Assembly: GCF_900182915.1 (NCBI RefSeq)
Contig: NZ_FXUG01000007.1
Span: 330,124 to 394,123, forward strand
DNA: 64,000 bases
Direction: 5' to 3'
Source of the DNA: Neorhodopirellula lusitana
Lineage (GTDB): Bacteria > Planctomycetota > Planctomycetia > Pirellulales > Pirellulaceae
Position numbers and translations under genes: made by a program. Shown one piece after another: positions 46,362 through 56,449 of this stretch (position 1 is its first letter; each line of letters begins with the position of its first letter). The notes below the pieces were generated by a model. It did no database searches and was not told where the DNA came from. It saw nothing but the letters and a program-made list of their open reading frames with translations.

Positions 46362-46961
46362 ATGAGCGTTCTGGTAACCCAACAAGCACCTGACTTCACC
46401 GCTACCGCTGTCATGCCCGACGGCACCTTCAAAGCCGACTTCACACTTTCGGACTACCAGGGCAAGTACGTCCTGTTGTTCTTCTGGCCTTTGGACTTCA
46501 CCTTCGTTTGCCCCACCGAAATCATCGCCTTCAGCGATCGTGCTAAGGACTTCGAAGCACTGGGCGTCAATATCATCGGCGTTTCGGTCGACAGCCACTT
46601 CACCCACCTGGCTTGGACCAACACACCACGCAGCGAAGGCGGTATCGGCAAGACCGACTACCCATTGGTTGCCGACATGAACAAGCAAATCTCGCGTGAC
46701 TACGACGTGTTGCTTGATGGTGGCGTCGCCCTCCGTGGCCTATTCTTGATCGACCAAGACGGAAAGGTTCGCCACCAAGTGGTTAACGACCTACCACTCG
46801 GACGCAGCGTCGACGAAGCTCTTCGCATGGTCAAGGCACTTCAGTACTTCGAAAAGAATGGCGAAGTCTGCCCCGCCAACTGGCAAGAAGGTTCGCGTAC
46901 AATCAAAGCGGACGTAGAAGGAAGTAAAGAATTCTTTGGTGCTGAGTACGCAGGAAACTAG
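46362..46961 (+). CDS. 2-Cys peroxiredoxin (AhpC/Prx1 type)
   Basis: The 199-aa enzyme reduces hydrogen peroxide and organic peroxides. The peroxidatic cysteine lies in [10 protein letters not shown] and the resolving cysteine in GEVCPANW, as in typical 2-Cys peroxiredoxins. The Thr and Arg of the active site are present. The start is ATG 46362; the open frame extends 51 codons upstream with no family similarity. The next gene begins 3 bases after its stop, so they are co-transcribed. No ahpF-like reductase lies nearby. Confidence 0.95.
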   Translation: MSVLVTQQAPDFTATAVMPDGTFKADFTLSDYQGKYVLLFFWPLDFTFVCPTEIIAFSDRAKDFEALGVNIIGVSVDSHFTHLAWTNTPRSEGGIGKTDYPLVADMNKQISRDYDVLLDGGVALRGLFLIDQDGKVRHQVVNDLPLGRSVDEALRMVKALQYFEKNGEVCPANWQEGSRTIKADVEGSKEFFGAEYAGN

Positions 46962-46964
46962 CTT

Positions 46965-47672
46965 ATGTGGACCGTCCAGGCCCCCTCCGAACAAGAAGCC
47001 GTTAACGACAGTGAACTCCTAGTTGGCCATTGCATTGCCGATGGTCATGACTGGGTGTGCCGCGCTGGCGGTGGCACTGACGGCATCTCGCTGGGCGACC
47101 CGGATGGCTCATTGCATGTTTCCGTCTTTGGCGGAAGCTCCGTCAAGCCAGGAAAGCTGGATCTCCCCGTCGCCGCCGAACGCTACGTTCGCGGCGACGA
47201 ATGGAAGATCTCTTATCCACAAGGCGAAAGCGAATTTTCGCTTCGCCTGTCCATTCGAATTGTCGAAGCAACCAGCACGCGACTCGTGCTGGAACCGACC
47301 TTTTCGATCCAAACGTCGCTGCTCGACACGCACCCGACTTTACTCTTAAAGGCAATCGGCGGCAAAACCGCTGGATCGACCATACCCAATGCCAGCGAAC
47401 TCGGTGACTTCACCGCTTCCACACTGGACCTAACCGGTGGCGCCGGTTCCGTGTCGATCCTTGTCGGGCCCCGAGACACAGCCTACGCCACGGATCGTTC
47501 AACCAGTGACCGACTCGAACTGCAACTGTTCGGCGACTTCCTCGAAAAAGGCGTGATCTGCAAGGTTCGCCCCTGGATCATCCTAGACCGCTCCGACGTC
47601 GCAATCACCTCGGACGAACTGCTGGCCTATGCCAAGCAACTCAGCGAAACACCGCTCCCTCTGACGGAATAG
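46965..47672 (+). CDS. Conserved-looking protein of unknown function
   Basis: The 235-aa product has no signal peptide, membrane helix or cysteine motif and appears to be an all-beta soluble protein (many alternating hydrophobic segments, few helices). I do not recognise a family. Its ATG lies 3 bases after the peroxiredoxin stop, so it is very likely in the same operon and may work in the same peroxide or stress response, which is inference from position only. Confidence 0.7.
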   Translation: MWTVQAPSEQEAVNDSELLVGHCIADGHDWVCRAGGGTDGISLGDPDGSLHVSVFGGSSVKPGKLDLPVAAERYVRGDEWKISYPQGESEFSLRLSIRIVEATSTRLVLEPTFSIQTSLLDTHPTLLLKAIGGKTAGSTIPNASELGDFTASTLDLTGGAGSVSILVGPRDTAYATDRSTSDRLELQLFGDFLEKGVICKVRPWIILDRSDVAITSDELLAYAKQLSETPLPLTE

Positions 47673-47999
47673 CCCACGCAAGTTGCTGCGATTAACGGGC
47701 AGTCAAACAAAGCCAGCAGCAACGCGTCAAGTCAATGAGCGACAAGGCACTAGCCGTCGGTTCCTAGCACCTCACCGCTCTCAAATGAGTCTCTGCCCAC
47801 TCAGCGTTCCAGCCACCGACACTGGGGAACACGAATCAGCGTTAACGCCACACTCAGTTAAACACCCTGATGCCGATGGCACTCAACTAGAAGCCAATTG
47901 GGCCGACCAAAGCGAGCCAAGACCCAAGCATTGGATCCACCCCTTACGCCCGCCCCTTCAAACACAAGCCCAGCCAAACCCAGGGCCATCCGCTTCCGC
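47673..47999. other. Convergent intergenic region
   Basis: This 327-base gap lies between converging genes. I saw no strong hairpin, repeat or gene. Two overlapping frames in it end inside the aldehyde dehydrogenase gene and have no supporting features. Confidence 0.4.
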
Positions 48000-49478
48000 T
48001 TACATCGCCACCGTGACGGTCTTGTTTTCCAAGTACGGCTTCAATCCTTCGCTACCCAGCTCGCGCCCCTGGCCACTCATCTTGAATCCGCCGAACGGTG
48101 CGGCAGCGTCAAAAACGTCATAGCAGTTCACCCACACCGTGCCAGCTCGAACACCCGCTGCAAACCGGTGAGCCTTCTGGATGTCTCGTGTCCAAACCGC
48201 TGCTGCCAAACCAAACATGGTGTCGTTAGCACGCCGCAAGATTTCGTCTTCCTTGCTGAATGACAAAACACTCATCACCGGACCGAAAATCTCATCACGC
48301 GCGATCGCCATGTCATCATTCACTTCCGTAAAGACGGTCGGCTCAATGAAGTAACCCGTCTCGTGCGCTCGCTTGCCGCCGCTAACACACTTTGCACCTT
48401 GCTCGTTCCCCTTATCGATATAGCCCATGATCTTGTCAAACTGAGCCTGGTCGATCTGGGGCCCTTGCTGGGTTCGCCTATTGAATGGGTCTCCCACCCG
48501 GCGACTCTTTGTTAGCGCGGTTAATTTCTCGACAAACTCGTCCTGAATGGACTCTTCCACAAACACCCGGCTGCCCGCACAACAACATTGCCCCTGGTTC
48601 AAGAACAAACCAATAAACGCACCCTGCACCGCCGCATCCAAATCCGCGTCCGCGAAAACCACGTTAGGGCTCTTACCGCCCAACTCGAACGTCAAACGCT
48701 TCAGCGACTCAGCCGAGTTTCGCATGATGATTTGAGCCGTGCGGTGTTCGCCCGTGAACGCGATCTTGTCGACACCGGGGTGATCCACCAAAGCACCACC
48801 CGCTGTCGGACCAAAGCCAGGAACCACATTGATCACGCCGTTGGGAAAACCAACCTCCTTGGCGATCGCCGCCATCGCTAAACAGGTCAACGGCGTCTGC
48901 TCCGCCGGTTTCATCACAATCGTGCAGCCCGCCGCCAACGCGGGCCCCCACTTCCACGCCGTCATCAGCATTGGGAAGTTCCACGGAATGATTTGGCCCA
49001 CAACGCCAATCGGCTCCTTGCGTGTGTAGCACAGATAGTCGCCGCGAATGGGAATCGTTTCGCCGTGAATCTTGTCCGCAAAGCCAGCGTAATATCGAAT
49101 CGCATCGATCGCTAACGGTAAGTCAGCCGTCGTCGATTCCGCGATCGGCTTCCCATTATCCAGCGTCTCCAACATGGCCAGTTCTTCGAGACGTTCCTCC
49201 AACGCATCGGCCAATTTGAACATCAACCGGCCGCGATCCCGAGCATCCATCGTCGCCCAGGGCCCCGACTCAAATGCCTTCCTCGCTGCCGCAACCGCGA
49301 GATCGATATCCGCCTTGTCGCCTTCGGCAACCTGAGTGATCTCCTGTTCCGTGGCCGGGTTCACCGTGGCGAACGTTTTGCCGCTGACGGAATCTCGCCA
49401 CTCCCCGTCAATGAACAACTGAGTATGCTCGATCGGGACGGATGGGCCACTGGTTTGGGTGGGCATGGCAGTCGACAT
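48000..49478 (-). CDS. NAD(P)-dependent aldehyde dehydrogenase
   Basis: The 492-aa enzyme oxidises an aldehyde to its acid. It has the family segments IPWNFPMLM, the catalytic glutamate in ELGGKSPN, the catalytic cysteine in [11 protein letters not shown], and the C-terminal [14 protein letters not shown]. The nucleotide-binding turn that usually reads FTGSTEVG is FTGEHRTAQ here. I take it as a lineage variant because flanking residues align without gaps. The substrate is unknown. The start is ATG 49478 (MSTAMPTQ); a longer frame extends to 49532. Neighbours do not indicate a pathway. Confidence 0.9.
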   Translation of the reverse strand: MSTAMPTQTSGPSVPIEHTQLFIDGEWRDSVSGKTFATVNPATEQEITQVAEGDKADIDLAVAAARKAFESGPWATMDARDRGRLMFKLADALEERLEELAMLETLDNGKPIAESTTADLPLAIDAIRYYAGFADKIHGETIPIRGDYLCYTRKEPIGVVGQIIPWNFPMLMTAWKWGPALAAGCTIVMKPAEQTPLTCLAMAAIAKEVGFPNGVINVVPGFGPTAGGALVDHPGVDKIAFTGEHRTAQIIMRNSAESLKRLTFELGGKSPNVVFADADLDAAVQGAFIGLFLNQGQCCCAGSRVFVEESIQDEFVEKLTALTKSRRVGDPFNRRTQQGPQIDQAQFDKIMGYIDKGNEQGAKCVSGGKRAHETGYFIEPTVFTEVNDDMAIARDEIFGPVMSVLSFSKEDEILRRANDTMFGLAAAVWTRDIQKAHRFAAGVRAGTVWVNCYDVFDAAAPFGGFKMSGQGRELGSEGLKPYLENKTVTVAM

Positions 49479-49609
49479 CAGAACGCTCCTGAAAAGTGGG
49501 GATTTTGGAGGGTGTGGTGAATAGATCGGCAAAGCGTCTCACCCAACCCGGTCCGCAATCCGTTCCAACTCAGGAAGCTTGCGACCGGATCGGCCTCGTC
49601 GCTATTTGC

Positions 49610-50905
49610 CTAAGTCCGAATCTGAACCAGATCGGGTGTGTCCTCCGGCGTCGCCCCCTCCGAAGCAACACCATCAGCCTGAGGATCTTGATAGTTCGAT
49701 GACTTGAAATGCTTGGCATAGGTGCCAAAGTCATTGAACGCGTATTTCTTCGCCCAGCGATAGACAAAGCTTCGCTCCGGAATCTCATCGCCTGGCTGAT
49801 ACTGGCTGCGACGTGGCGACACCGCCTTCAGTTCGTCGATCACGCCACCTCTCGCCGTTGTATCCCGAGCTCCGTGTTTCTCCGCCAGCTCCACCAACAG
49901 ATCCGGACGTTCCATAATCACACAACCGCGCGTGTTGCCAGCCGTCAGCTCTCGGAAATCCCGCAAGAAAGTCGACTGATTAAACGTGTCCTTCAGCGGC
50001 ACGTCATCATGAATGGACTCCGTTGCCAACTGAATCACCGGGCACGGCTCAATATCGCCCCATGGCCCCACGTGGTGAGTGAACCCTGTCACCGCCGGGC
50101 ACAACGCGTTACCGGCATCGTCATGATACGCATCGATCACGATGATCGGTTTGGTTGCTCGCGTGTCGACCACAAACTGCCGAACCCGTCGCTGCTCTTC
50201 ACTGGACAACGCCAATTGCGGATTCGGTTCTGGACCGACCGGACGATAGATATGGAACCAACAATACATGACTCCCATCTCGATCAAACGGTCCACCCAC
50301 TTGTCGCTAACCAAGTCATCAATGTTTGACTTGCAAACACTCGTGCACACACCGACCAACAACTTGTTGCGAACCGCGGCCCTGATCCCCTCCATTGTCT
50401 GATTCAACACACCGTCTCGCCCACGACGCGTGTCACTGATGATCTCGCTGCCCTCCACACTGATCAGCGGAGTCACATTCCCGCACTTCCGCAATCGCTG
50501 CGCCACCTCATCGGTGATGAAATGCCCGTTCGTAAAGACTTGGAAATAGACATCCGGATGGCGTTCGAACAACGTCAACAAATCTTTGTGCATGAACGGC
50601 TCGCCGCCCAAAATGCCAAAGAAGCTGTTCCCCATCTCCTTCGCTTGTTCGATTGTCTTCGACGCTGCATCCAATTCGATGCGGTGCTGCTTCGCGGCAA
50701 CGTCAACCCAGCATCCCTGGCATCGCAAATTGCAACTATTGATCACCGATAGGTACAGGAACGGTGGAAAGAAGTCTCCCTTCTTCAGCCGCTGCTTGTG
50801 CTTGTGAACGCTTCGCAAGCCTTTCACGCCCAGCATCCAAGCTGCCTTGGCGAGCAAACGCTTGTCAGTTTCCAACGCGAAACGGCGAGCCATTCGAAGA
50901 TACAT
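49610..50905 (-). CDS. Radical SAM protein
   Basis: The 431-aa protein carries the radical SAM cluster motif CNLRCQGC (Cx3Cx2C) near residue 59, then GILGGEPFMHKD and FQVFTNGHF as in SPASM-type or peptide-modifying members. Later cysteines (CPAVTG, PCPVIQ) could bind an auxiliary cluster. It has no signal peptide. The substrate is unknown and no small precursor-peptide gene was noticed beside it. ATG 50905 is used; ATG 50893 is an alternative. The divergent gene upstream encodes an exported oxidoreductase. Confidence 0.82.
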   Translation of the reverse strand: MYLRMARRFALETDKRLLAKAAWMLGVKGLRSVHKHKQRLKKGDFFPPFLYLSVINSCNLRCQGCWVDVAAKQHRIELDAASKTIEQAKEMGNSFFGILGGEPFMHKDLLTLFERHPDVYFQVFTNGHFITDEVAQRLRKCGNVTPLISVEGSEIISDTRRGRDGVLNQTMEGIRAAVRNKLLVGVCTSVCKSNIDDLVSDKWVDRLIEMGVMYCWFHIYRPVGPEPNPQLALSSEEQRRVRQFVVDTRATKPIIVIDAYHDDAGNALCPAVTGFTHHVGPWGDIEPCPVIQLATESIHDDVPLKDTFNQSTFLRDFRELTAGNTRGCVIMERPDLLVELAEKHGARDTTARGGVIDELKAVSPRRSQYQPGDEIPERSFVYRWAKKYAFNDFGTYAKHFKSSNYQDPQADGVASEGATPEDTPDLVQIRT

Positions 50906-51336
50906 ACGTCGTCATTTGATGGGGAAGGAACGGAGGACTCCATTGACCCGTAGGTTAACAGATTTCGCGGTCAGCGACCGAATCGATCGCGATCCAGTTG
51001 CCTTGGTACTATCGAGCACCGGAAAGAGCTGGAAATCCGGCACTTCCTCCCAAAGAGCTAGCCCAAACGGGACCGCCCCAACCAACCCAAGCTGAATCAA
51101 TACATCGCCTCCTGACGCGACCACACCGGCCAACCGGAACAGCCTGACGCGTTATGTCGCGGCCCCCTTCGCAACAGTGCAAGAAATCTTGACATCGGTT
51201 ACAATCCAACAAGTATCATGGACCGACAGAATACGGTCATAGGCGTCACTGAGGCGAAAATGCTCCACTTGGAACTTGCCTCTCAAGCCCGCGATTGAAC
51301 TGGTTTCCTACCCCATCCTTTGAGACTCCCTCTACG
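50906..51336. other. Divergent intergenic region with weak promoter candidate
   Basis: This 431-base gap separates the radical SAM and Gfo/Idh genes. A TTGACA at 51189-51194 and a TATCAT at 51214-51219, 19 bases apart, could form a promoter for the Gfo/Idh gene, although the spacing is longer than the usual 17. Nothing else was recognised. Confidence 0.3.
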
Positions 51337-52740
51337 ATGACCAAAAAGCCCAAAGCTGATTCAGTTCCAACTCAGCCCGCAACTGCTCCGCAGCGAGTGA
51401 TCGGCCGACGATCGGTTCTGCAAGGCCTAGCCGCCTCCGCTGTCGCCATTCCCTACTTCTCCTGGAACACACGTTCCCTGGCGGAAGAACTGGAAGCCGA
51501 CAAGACTCCCATCGGCCTGATTGGTGCCGGCGGGATGGGCATGGGGAACATGCAGTCTGCCAAGTCCATGCTGAACGTCGTCGCCATCGCCGACGCGGAT
51601 TCCGGTCGCGCCGAATCTGCCAACGAAAAACTCAGCGGCGGCAAGGCTGACACCTACGAAGACTACCGCAAAGTCATCGAACGAGACGACATCAAAGTCT
51701 TGCACATCGCGACCCCTGATCACTGGCACTCCAAGCCGCTGATCGAAGCCATGCTCGCTGGCAAAGACGTCTACTGCGAAAAGCCACTGACGTTGACCAT
51801 CGACGAAGGCAAGCTGATCCGAAAGGTTCAAAAAGAAACCGGCCGCATCGTTCAAGTCGGTACACAACAGCGAAGCCAGTTCAACCTGTTCACCAAGGCG
51901 ATGGCGATCGTCAACGAAGGCCGCCTCGGTAAGATCACCCGAGTGCAAGCCGCTATCGGCGCCGCTCCCACCAGCCCCGAACTTCCCGTTGCGGAAGTTC
52001 CGAAGGGATTGAACTGGGACCTGTGGCTCGGCCCAGCACCCGCTGTCGACTACCGCAGCCTGCGGAAAGGTGGCAAGCGTGCGATGAGCAACTGCCACTA
52101 CGAATTCCGTTGGTGGTACGAGTACTCCGGCGGCAAGCTGACTGACTGGGGTGCTCACCACGTCGACATTTGCAACTGGGCCCTGAAGCTGAACGGTCAA
52201 GCCGATGGACCAATCGGAATCGGCGGTACGTCAGAACACCCCGTCGAATACGTTGACGGCAAGCCACAACAAACCGATCGCTACAACACCGCGACCGCTT
52301 TCAATTTCAAAGTGGATTACGCCAACGGTACCGAAATGATCATCCGTCATGACACCGACAATGGTGTTATGATCGAAGGCGAAAAAGGACGAATGTTCGT
52401 CAACCGAGGCAAACTTGTCGGCGCGCCAGTGGACGCCCTCAAGGACAATCCGCTTCCCGAAGACGCCATCAGCAAGGTCTACAAGAGCTTGCCGATGACC
52501 GGGAACGCTCGCTTCGGTCACTGGGCAAACTTCCTGCACTGCCACCGTGAACAAGTCGAGCCAATCTCGGACGTCCACTCGCACATGCAAATGCTCAACG
52601 TTTGCCACTTGGCTGGCATCACCGCTCGCCTCGGCCGCGATCTGAAGTGGGACGACACAACCGAGAAAATCGTGGGCGACGACGAAGCAAACTCAATGCT
52701 GACACGTCCTTACCGTGAAGGCTACGAAATCCAAATGTAG
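51337..52740 (+). CDS. TAT-exported Gfo/Idh/MocA oxidoreductase
   Basis: The 467-aa protein has a twin-arginine signal, GRRSVLQGLAAS, near residues 24-35. The NAD(P)-binding Rossmann domain follows with IGLIGAGGMG, then DHWHSKPL and YCEKPLTLT, the usual catalytic lysine region of the family. Such exported Gfo/Idh proteins are abundant in planctomycetes and are thought to act on sugars in the periplasm with a bound cofactor, but the substrate cannot be read here. ATG 51337 is chosen because it places the signal at the N-terminus. A strong terminator follows. Confidence 0.9.
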   Translation: MTKKPKADSVPTQPATAPQRVIGRRSVLQGLAASAVAIPYFSWNTRSLAEELEADKTPIGLIGAGGMGMGNMQSAKSMLNVVAIADADSGRAESANEKLSGGKADTYEDYRKVIERDDIKVLHIATPDHWHSKPLIEAMLAGKDVYCEKPLTLTIDEGKLIRKVQKETGRIVQVGTQQRSQFNLFTKAMAIVNEGRLGKITRVQAAIGAAPTSPELPVAEVPKGLNWDLWLGPAPAVDYRSLRKGGKRAMSNCHYEFRWWYEYSGGKLTDWGAHHVDICNWALKLNGQADGPIGIGGTSEHPVEYVDGKPQQTDRYNTATAFNFKVDYANGTEMIIRHDTDNGVMIEGEKGRMFVNRGKLVGAPVDALKDNPLPEDAISKVYKSLPMTGNARFGHWANFLHCHREQVEPISDVHSHMQMLNVCHLAGITARLGRDLKWDDTTEKIVGDDEANSMLTRPYREGYEIQM

Positions 52741-52814
52741 TTTTCTTGTTTAGACGCCAGCTGAGGTTTTAAACTTCAGACGGCATCGAAACCTGAAACG
52801 ACTACTGAAAACAC

Positions 52815-52854
52815 AAATGCGATGGATCTTATAAAAGGTCCATCGCATTTTTTT
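52815..52854 (+). terminator. Rho-independent terminator after the Gfo/Idh gene
   Basis: The stem AAATGCGATGGA/TCCATCGCATTT (52815-52826 with 52839-52850) closes a 12-base loop and runs into T residues. The A and T flanks let it work in either direction, so it may also serve the leftward gene that ends at 52873. Confidence 0.93.
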
Positions 52855-52872
52855 GTGTCGCTAGGAATCGAC

Positions 52873-53442
52873 TCACAACTCTTCCGACTGCGACAATGCA
52901 AGTCGACGAATCAATTCATAGACCTCATTCGAATTCGGTACGTCTGCAATCTGGATCTTACGATTGGCTAGCTTTCCCTCACCGCGGGAGACAAGCTGCT
53001 GCGTGACCAGGGATACAGTCCCCACACCGACCGTCTGCTGCAAGACTCCTTGCCGGACCGACACATCAATCACCTTGTCGAACAGCAAAGTCCGCTTCTG
53101 CGTGGCAAACAAGCCCTCCTCAAACTCGATCCGGTCGGAATAAATTCGATAGAAGGTTCGCGAAGGGCCCACAAAACAGCGTGCTGCAAAATAAGCCATC
53201 AACGCCGCAAACGAGACAACGAACGCGACCAGCCCGAACACCAGCACCGGGCCGCGGTGGGACATCGCCGACGGGTTCATCGCTCCACGGAACATGTTGC
53301 TAATAACAAAAGCAAACATCCCCGGGAAGAACGAGAGAAACCCAGCCAGGAAGGGTGCCGAAACGAACAATGCCGCCGGCACAGGCTTCGGAGAAACCGT
53401 CTCGATCAGTTCACCATCCAAAACACAACTCCCGTTTATCAA
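52873..53442 (-). CDS. Bacterial PH-domain membrane protein (YdbT-like)
   Basis: The 189-aa product has two membrane helices near residues 25-50 and 65-90 followed by a bacterial PH domain (FYRIYSDRIEFEEGLF, and VGTVSLVTQQ as the last strands). The family is found in small membrane proteins of unknown function. No in-frame ATG lies upstream of the helices; the TTG at 53442 is the likely start but is uncertain. A hypothetical secreted protein and an MscS channel lie upstream on the same strand. Confidence 0.78.
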   Translation of the reverse strand: MINGSCVLDGELIETVSPKPVPAALFVSAPFLAGFLSFFPGMFAFVISNMFRGAMNPSAMSHRGPVLVFGLVAFVVSFAALMAYFAARCFVGPSRTFYRIYSDRIEFEEGLFATQKRTLLFDKVIDVSVRQGVLQQTVGVGTVSLVTQQLVSRGEGKLANRKIQIADVPNSNEVYELIRRLALSQSEEL

Positions 53443-53567
53443 TCAAACCTAGACCGACGTCAGCCGGAAGGTCCCGCCGAATGAACAGCATACCTGAAAG
53501 CAATGACGTCCGGTTTTGCTGGTCGCTGTCACATCAACAACCCAAACGAAACTGGAACATCCAGCCT

Positions 53568-54047
53568 TCACTCGCCAAGCTTCGGTTGCACCGAACTTCC
53601 CTCGTCACTGGACATTCCCTGCTTTGCATCGGAAATCGGGAAGAACTTAACGATTAAGTATTGTTGACTCCCGGCTCCAATAACACGCAGGGTTTGCTTG
53701 ACCGACCGATACCCCTCACACTCGAACAAGAAGTTTCGTGTTCCAGACGACAAATTGAAAACGGGCGAAACTTTATCGTGGCCAAACAGAGCATGACCGA
53801 CGAACTCATCGTCGATCGAAATCGAAACCGGACGAAACGATTCGAACGGCATCACGATCTGCCCCGTCGAAGCCATCTGCACCGGCTTCCCGTTCTTGTC
53901 GACATTCCGCATCCCACCCATCGAATGATCAAAGGGAACAATGAAGACGATGTGCACTTCAGAGCAATTCAGCTGCGCAGCCTCCGCACCTGACACGCTG
54001 TTCAGCGGCAACATTGCAAAAAAGATGATCGCAAGCAGTAAAGGCAT
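53568..54047 (-). CDS. Secreted protein of unknown function
   Basis: The 159-aa product begins with a signal peptide (MPLLLAIIFFAMLPLNSVSGA) and then a compact beta-rich domain with two cysteines, one in NCSEVHIVFIVPF and one in FECEGY, that could form a disulfide. I recognise no family. It is well separated from both neighbours. The signal peptide and the ATG at 54047 support it as a real gene. Confidence 0.68.
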   Translation of the reverse strand: MPLLLAIIFFAMLPLNSVSGAEAAQLNCSEVHIVFIVPFDHSMGGMRNVDKNGKPVQMASTGQIVMPFESFRPVSISIDDEFVGHALFGHDKVSPVFNLSSGTRNFLFECEGYRSVKQTLRVIGAGSQQYLIVKFFPISDAKQGMSSDEGSSVQPKLGE

Positions 54048-54254
54048 TTCCTGTCTCTCCCAAAAAGATATCGGTATCAGTTAGCGTTCGTTCACTAACC
54101 ACAAATAAAACCTGCACGCCCCCTCCGTAGCCCCTCTCCACGATTCCCGCTCATCCCGACTGTTCATCCGGACGGCACCCCAAGAACTCATCCGAGATTG
54201 GCCGATGATGCACGCCGCTCACATCGCATTTGCTCGCGTTCACTTTGCTCGCCT

Positions 54255-55316
54255 TCACTTTGATTCGCCTCCGCGTGGACTCTCACTTCCCGGCGGATCT
54301 GCACTCTCCTGCAAAGCAGCCAGACGCTCCTGAGCCTGCTCAATGGCTTCGTGAGCCGTCTTCTTTTCATCATCGCCGGTCGCCTGCTTGAACAGCACCT
54401 CCTGCTTCTTGATCTCCTCCATCAATTGCAGCTTGTCATCCTCCAAACGCTCAGCCTTCTCCGCTTTATCAAAGGCAATGTCCTCGACCGAAAACTCAGG
54501 ATCAACGGACAAGCTCGTGGCAACATCCGGCGTAGGAATGATTCTCCCGTCAGCTTCGATTCTTCTCTGGTTCATGAACGTGGGTGACACAATCTCGATC
54601 TCGTTGCCATGCAGAGTATCCAAGACGCACCCGTAAAGATTCGAACGTATTGAGATCAACCGCTTAGGCTCTTCCAGGAATCCTGACACGCGGTAGGAGA
54701 CCGCAAAATTCCCCAAGGCAAGAACATGCACGAAGGGCTCAGCCAAACCGCAAGTCTTCGCCGCCTCCACTAACAGCGATTCAATCTTCCGGTGATCCAC
54801 GTCATAACCCAATGACAACTCCGCCGAAACAATCGTTCCCGATCGTCGCGTTGTCGTGACCGGGTGACTGATCAGATAGTTATTGGGCAGCGAAATCAGC
54901 TCCCGCGTTTCGGTTTGAATCTCTGTATCAAACAACCCTCGCTCCGAAACCCGCCCAAAGTGCTCACCCACGCGAATGAAATCGCCTGTTCCAAAAGGGC
55001 TTGTGATTCGCAGCAAAACACCAGCCATCAAGTTCGACGTCGCCGTCGTCGATGAAAAAGCAAAAATCCCAGACAACAAAATGCCAATCAACGCGATCAA
55101 CTGATTCCGCGAACTGTCACTAATAGGCAAGACGAGCACCGCAATCAACACACCAAGCACTGTCAGCCCCAGCATGATCAACTGGCGTGAAAACAAACGT
55201 TCCTTCCCAATATCCGGTTGCCGCTTGATCAACAACCAGTCCGCAATCCCCAGCATGATCGAAACCGAAATCACGACAGCAAGGAACGGCACAAACAGAA
55301 CGATCGCATCTACCAT
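54255..55316 (-). CDS. MscS-family mechanosensitive channel
   Basis: The 353-aa product has three membrane helices near residues 5-30, 50-70 and 75-110. The third carries the pore-lining small-residue pattern and leads into FGTGDFIRVGEHFGRVSE, the beta domain typical of MscS, which releases solutes under osmotic stress. The last 60 residues form a charged coiled-coil tail (KAEKAERLEDDKLQLMEEIK). No partner gene is apparent. It starts at ATG 55316. Confidence 0.88.
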   Translation of the reverse strand: MVDAIVLFVPFLAVVISVSIMLGIADWLLIKRQPDIGKERLFSRQLIMLGLTVLGVLIAVLVLPISDSSRNQLIALIGILLSGIFAFSSTTATSNLMAGVLLRITSPFGTGDFIRVGEHFGRVSERGLFDTEIQTETRELISLPNNYLISHPVTTTRRSGTIVSAELSLGYDVDHRKIESLLVEAAKTCGLAEPFVHVLALGNFAVSYRVSGFLEEPKRLISIRSNLYGCVLDTLHGNEIEIVSPTFMNQRRIEADGRIIPTPDVATSLSVDPEFSVEDIAFDKAEKAERLEDDKLQLMEEIKKQEVLFKQATGDDEKKTAHEAIEQAQERLAALQESADPPGSESPRGGESK

Positions 55317-55376
55317 GTACCCGACACACCCAACGAGTTATTGCCATCATCAAATAGCCGCAATTCAAATCCAACG

Positions 55377-55418
55377 CCATCGCATGCCCGCTCAACACCA
55401 TCGCATGCCTGCTCAATG
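55377..55418. repeat. Two-copy 21-bp tandem repeat
   Basis: Units close to CCATCGCATGCCCGCTCAACA lie at 55377-55397 and 55398-55418, differing at a few positions. They lie just upstream of the MscS gene start (its promoter side). Confidence 0.75.
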
Positions 55419-55583
55419 CAGAGAATCCAAGCCAGTCCAACGGAGGCAGACAGCCGCAACGCAATCAGGAAGACACTCGAAAGCGGACATCAACAGTATA
55501 CCAGCACCGAACCCCGCTACCGATCCCGCATCAAGCCAAACGCATGCCCGATCAAAACCAAGTAAGCTCGCTGCCCTGGCCCC

Positions 55584-55901
55584 TCAAGCAAAGTGGCCAT
55601 TAAAGAACCAAACCGCACACACCATCGCCGGCGAAATCGCGATCACGCCTCCGGTCGCCATTCCAACACAATTGCGAAGATTGTCCCCGCGGTGATGGTC
55701 AACCGTCGCGGACAAGCACATCGAAAGAGCAAGAAAGCTTGACTGAACCAGCAACAAGACACCCACCATTGCCAGTGGGACAGAAACAATTGCGGCCACC
55801 AGAATCCCATCGGAGTAACTGCCAATCAAATACGCAACGACAGCAAACACACATGCCGAAATCGCCGTCAACTTCATCAACGACAACAGAGAAAACTGCA
55901 T
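55584..55901 (-). CDS. Small membrane protein, unknown function
   Basis: The 105-aa product has three hydrophobic segments (MKLTAISACVFAVVAYLIG, VAAIVSVPLAMVGVLLLVQ, MATGGVIAISPAMVCAVW). I recognise no family. It starts at ATG 55901. The opening MQFSLLSLMKLTAI resembles the short planctomycete membrane proteins that begin with FSLRTLL-type words. The next gene in the same direction starts more than 1 kb upstream. Confidence 0.6.
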   Translation of the reverse strand: MQFSLLSLMKLTAISACVFAVVAYLIGSYSDGILVAAIVSVPLAMVGVLLLVQSSFLALSMCLSATVDHHRGDNLRNCVGMATGGVIAISPAMVCAVWFFNGHFA

Positions 55902-56449
55902 AAGTGCGTTTACCTAACAACGATGCGAAAACAACTTGCCACTTCCGATCGGCACCCGCGATCCCATGCTACCCCAAAACCCCCTAGCTCATCGCAATGC
56001 TTCGATCATTCCAAGACAAATTGATCTGCGTCCTCCCAGTTGACGCACCGATCCTTAGGAACGCCGAAAGCAAACTCGATCGCTCAGACCAACCGAACTT
56101 CAGAAATGAACCAAGAAGCAAACGACTTCACCAAAAACACACGAAGGAGTTCTAGCAGAACTGCCGATCTTCGCTTGTCATAAGCACAGCCCCAGTGCCG
56201 ACCCGCTAGAACTCCGCTCGTCAAAGGCACAGGCCCTGTGCCGTCCCGCTAAAACCGTGCGGCAACGCAACGACTTCAGCTCGCGGACCGCACGACGAAA
56301 CGTCTCTGCTACCTGCTATGCGATTTTCAACAGGCGGATAGAACATTTTTAAAAATGCCGTAAGACGTGGCGGACGTCGTCAAGACTTTCGATCCCGCGC
56401 CGGCTCACGAAGCTCCTGACGCGTTTCGCAAAGACAAAACTAAAATGCT
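55902..56449. other. Intergenic region with MITE-like repeat
   Basis: This 548-base gap is dominated by a complex MITE-like element (56173-56334). The remainder shows no gene or clear regulatory element. Confidence 0.45.
56173..56334. repeat. MITE-like dispersed repeat, copy 2
   Basis: This copy is about 160 bp. Its right end TGCTATGCGATTTTCAACAGG matches copy 1 closely. It appears to hold two tandem modules, each with a GGCACAG...TGTGCCG palindrome followed by CCCGCTA. The second module continues into AAAACCGTGCGGCAACGCAACGA. Confidence 0.7.
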
